Below are positions 14,469 through 15,998 of a DNA stretch of 15,998 nucleotides, piece by piece. Positions within the stretch are counted from its first letter, which is position 1, and each line of letters opens with the position of its first letter. Made by a program: the position numbers and the translations under genes. Source of the stretch: Christiangramia sp. (lineage in GTDB: Bacteria > Bacteroidota > Bacteroidia > Flavobacteriales > Flavobacteriaceae); NCBI GenBank assembly GCA_024644145.1, contig JAHELO010000002.1:1-15998 (forward strand), given 5' to 3'. Below the pieces are notes generated by a model. That model was not told the origin of the DNA. It was given only the letters and a program-made list of their open reading frames with translations, and ran no database searches.

Positions 14469-15605
14469 TCAATTATATTTCACCTTCCTTAAAATTCTCA
14501 TACTTTCTTTAAACGACAGGTATACTTCTGCGCTGTAGGCCTTAAGATAAGGTCTGGCTTCTTCCAGTTTGGTTAAAGCTTCGGTAAAATTATTTAAATA
14601 ACATAATAAATAAGTGGATGGCAGATTTTTAATATCCTTTTTCTCTACTGCGCTGAGGTCGTAACCCTTTTCTAATTTTCTTATTAAAGCCTGGTTGGTG
14701 TTATAAATATGGTAAAGTGTCTTTTTGTCGAATTGTGGAGGAATGAATAATAACTTACTGTCTATATCATAGGTGCCATTATCCCTGAACCTGATCACTA
14801 CCTCTTCTAATGGATAATATTGAAACTGGTCATGGAATCCCAGGTGAACATACTCTATGATCTTAAACTGGTCATTGTCCTGAACTATGCTTACTTCATC
14901 AAGATCTGAATAAAACAATTTCACCTGCTCGTTTATGAGTTCTATATCTACCCGGGAAAAATAGGTTTCTTCCTTTATCCTTTTTTCTTTCCCAGCCCAG
15001 CATACCACAAAATATTCTTTAAATACTTTATATGATGGGTTATAATCTCTCCTTTTTTGCATGAAATCAAAAACACCGTCCAGGGTATATTCAATATTAT
15101 TATGAGAATGATTTTCTATAGAAGACACAATATGGGAGTTCACATCTTTTAATTCTATATCAAATACCTTAGGCATACTAATGCTGCCATCGCGTAGAAA
15201 TACAGAACCCCCGTAATATTTCCAGATGTTTTTTCTAAAAGAGCATATTTTACCAAAATTAGGTCTAATAGTTACCAGGCCTACAACCAGATTTCCCGGC
15301 AGGTGGGGAAAAGGGATGTTTTCATATGAGATGACAGGCGGATTGCTGAGGTAGGCATTCACCAGGTTTTGTATCTTACTGTCATCAAAAAAATCTATCC
15401 CTACAATTCTGCTGTCCTCATCTTCCACTCCAATTACGATATAGGAATTGTTCTCGGGATTACTATTAGACAAAGCACAAATATGCTTGAGAAATTTAGC
15501 CTTTCCTTCCTTTTCTCCAATATTCAGCTGCCGCTTTTTGTCATAAAAGCTATTCTCGTCATTATGGGCGAGCAGGTTCTTAATAAGCAGGCGTTTATTG
15601 ATCAT
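14469..15605 (-). CDS. AlbA_2 (Schlafen-like) domain protein
   Basis: A 378-residue protein. The N-terminal ~150 residues fit the AlbA_2 / divergent AAA-4 domain: ENSFYDKKRQL (17-27), KFLKHICALSNSN (37-49), SYIVIGVEDEDSRIVGIDFFDD (from 54), a second block SNPPVISYENIPF, VVGLVTIRPN (107-116) and GGSVFLRDGSISMPK (132-146). The domain is usually annotated ATP-binding, but no Walker motif is visible here. The C-terminal ~200 residues are not recognised; they hold mixed beta and helical segments and a helix-rich end. No signal peptide. It is first in a two-gene unit with the metallophosphatase. Relatives include transcriptional regulators and defence-linked proteins; its role is unknown. Confidence 0.75.
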   Translation of the reverse strand: MINKRLLIKNLLAHNDENSFYDKKRQLNIGEKEGKAKFLKHICALSNSNPENNSYIVIGVEDEDSRIVGIDFFDDSKIQNLVNAYLSNPPVISYENIPFPHLPGNLVVGLVTIRPNFGKICSFRKNIWKYYGGSVFLRDGSISMPKVFDIELKDVNSHIVSSIENHSHNNIEYTLDGVFDFMQKRRDYNPSYKVFKEYFVVCWAGKEKRIKEETYFSRVDIELINEQVKLFYSDLDEVSIVQDNDQFKIIEYVHLGFHDQFQYYPLEEVVIRFRDNGTYDIDSKLLFIPPQFDKKTLYHIYNTNQALIRKLEKGYDLSAVEKKDIKNLPSTYLLCYLNNFTEALTKLEEARPYLKAYSAEVYLSFKESMRILRKVKYN

Positions 15606-15757
15606 GGCTAAAAAGAAAGGAAAATAACAATTTTTTAGATATAAAGGTAATTGAGATCTGTACTGTGAAAGCTACTGAATAACAAATTATGAGCTGGTTA
15701 CTATGGCCTATTCCGGCGGAAGTGTAATACCTCATCGAATTTGATCTCACACCTTTA

Positions 15758-15767
15758 TATTTTCGCA
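15758..15767 (+). promoter_or_regulatory. Candidate -7 box, rightward
   Basis: TATTTTCGCA followed by CAACAA closely resembles the box before the aldehyde dehydrogenase (9679). TTTG at 15740-15743 is only 14 bases upstream, too close for a standard -33. It may drive a gene to the right of the window. Confidence 0.3.
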
Positions 15768-15793
15768 CAACAAGACTGGGGAATTGTACCGGG

Positions 15794-15802
15794 TTATCCA
15801 CA
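15794..15802 (+). promoter_or_regulatory. Exact DnaA box
   Basis: TTATCCACA matches the strong consensus DnaA-binding site exactly. No second full-consensus box was seen nearby, so an origin is unlikely. About 0.1 exact matches are expected by chance in a window of this size on both strands. Confidence 0.4.
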
Positions 15803-15998
15803 TACAACTATTTTAAATTTGCTTACGATTCAGGGTCATAAGTGACTTTTAATACATCTGATTTATAAAATAGAAAACTCCAGTTTGCTAAGCTAAATTA
15901 TGCCGATCAAGTCTTTAATTAGGACTATACTAGGGTGGTATGGTTCTATGAAATTGACAGTAATTATTAGACCTTTCTCTAACTGTACGCTATTAACA

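Larger units (their letters stand above)
15606..15998. other. Intergenic region without a convincing gene
   Basis: This 393-base stretch upstream of the AlbA_2 gene holds no coding region I can support. It is AT-rich, contains an exact DnaA box at 15794 and a promoter-like TATTTTCGCA at 15758-15767 pointing right. A reading frame from ATG 15948 (MKLTVIIRPF) stays open to the window edge for 17 codons and might be the start of a gene beyond it. No tRNA fold or strong terminator was found. Confidence 0.6.

Noticed and set aside
13739..15605. Calling the AlbA_2/phosphatase pair a defence island
   Set aside because: Flanking genes are metabolic, no mobile elements or other defence genes are present, and base composition does not look foreign; kept only as a candidate.
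15706..15720. TTCC-GGC-GGAA stem in the right gap
   Set aside because: Only four pairs with a three-base loop, no T run and no larger RNA fold around it.
15595..15807. Minus-strand frame of 70 codons in the right intergenic region
   Set aside because: No recognisable domain, and it overlaps the start of the AlbA_2 gene; treated as chance.
15948..15998. Open reading frame from ATG 15948 running off the right edge (MKLTVIIRPF...)
   Set aside because: Only 17 codons are visible, with no recognisable domain; it cannot be distinguished from chance, so it is mentioned only in the intergenic entry.

Overview
The window looks like chromosomal DNA of a low-GC member of the Bacteroidota, most likely a marine-type Flavobacteriaceae (Gramella/Christiangramia-like). 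The reasons are the rnc / IPExxxVDY-family / pyk gene order, several TAnnTTTG-type -7 promoter boxes, the general lack of Shine-Dalgarno sequences before start codons, and many Bacteroidota-style lipoproteins and families (DUF5996, lipoprotein isoaspartyl peptidase, plant-type acyl-ACP desaturase). The genus is an inference. No insertion sequence, prophage, CRISPR array, rRNA or tRNA was recognised.

Left part (1-3814): the 3' end of rnc, then a translationally coupled pair, the IPExxxVDY-family protein and pyruvate kinase, closed by a terminator. Facing it on the minus strand is dinB (DNA polymerase IV) with a small lipocalin-like lipoprotein behind it.

Middle (3920-8922): a tight plus-strand operon of four genes (TIP30/HTATIP2-like Rossmann oxidoreductase, CYTH triphosphate-tunnel protein, YciI-domain lipoprotein, DUF5996 protein). 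It meets tail-to-tail a leftward set: thioredoxin, a PAP2 phosphatase with a signal peptide, and a lipoprotein isoaspartyl peptidase/asparaginase.

Right part (9122-15605): 3-hydroxyanthranilate 3,4-dioxygenase and an ALDH7-type aldehyde dehydrogenase (aromatic and amino-acid catabolism), then a DUF1232 membrane protein. These point rightward. Against them run a small outer-membrane barrel protein, a plant-type acyl-ACP desaturase with a long leader, and a two-gene unit made of an AlbA_2 (Schlafen-like) protein and a PPP-type metallophosphatase. The last 393 bases hold no convincing gene, but contain one exact DnaA box and a promoter-like box.

Most of the window is ordinary housekeeping and metabolism. 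I did not find a clear new system. The best candidates for a second look are the AlbA_2/phosphatase pair, the four-gene operon with a lipid-anchored YciI domain, the GTG-only and possibly leaderless start of dinB, and a perfect 18-bp palindrome next to the rnc/pyk promoter.
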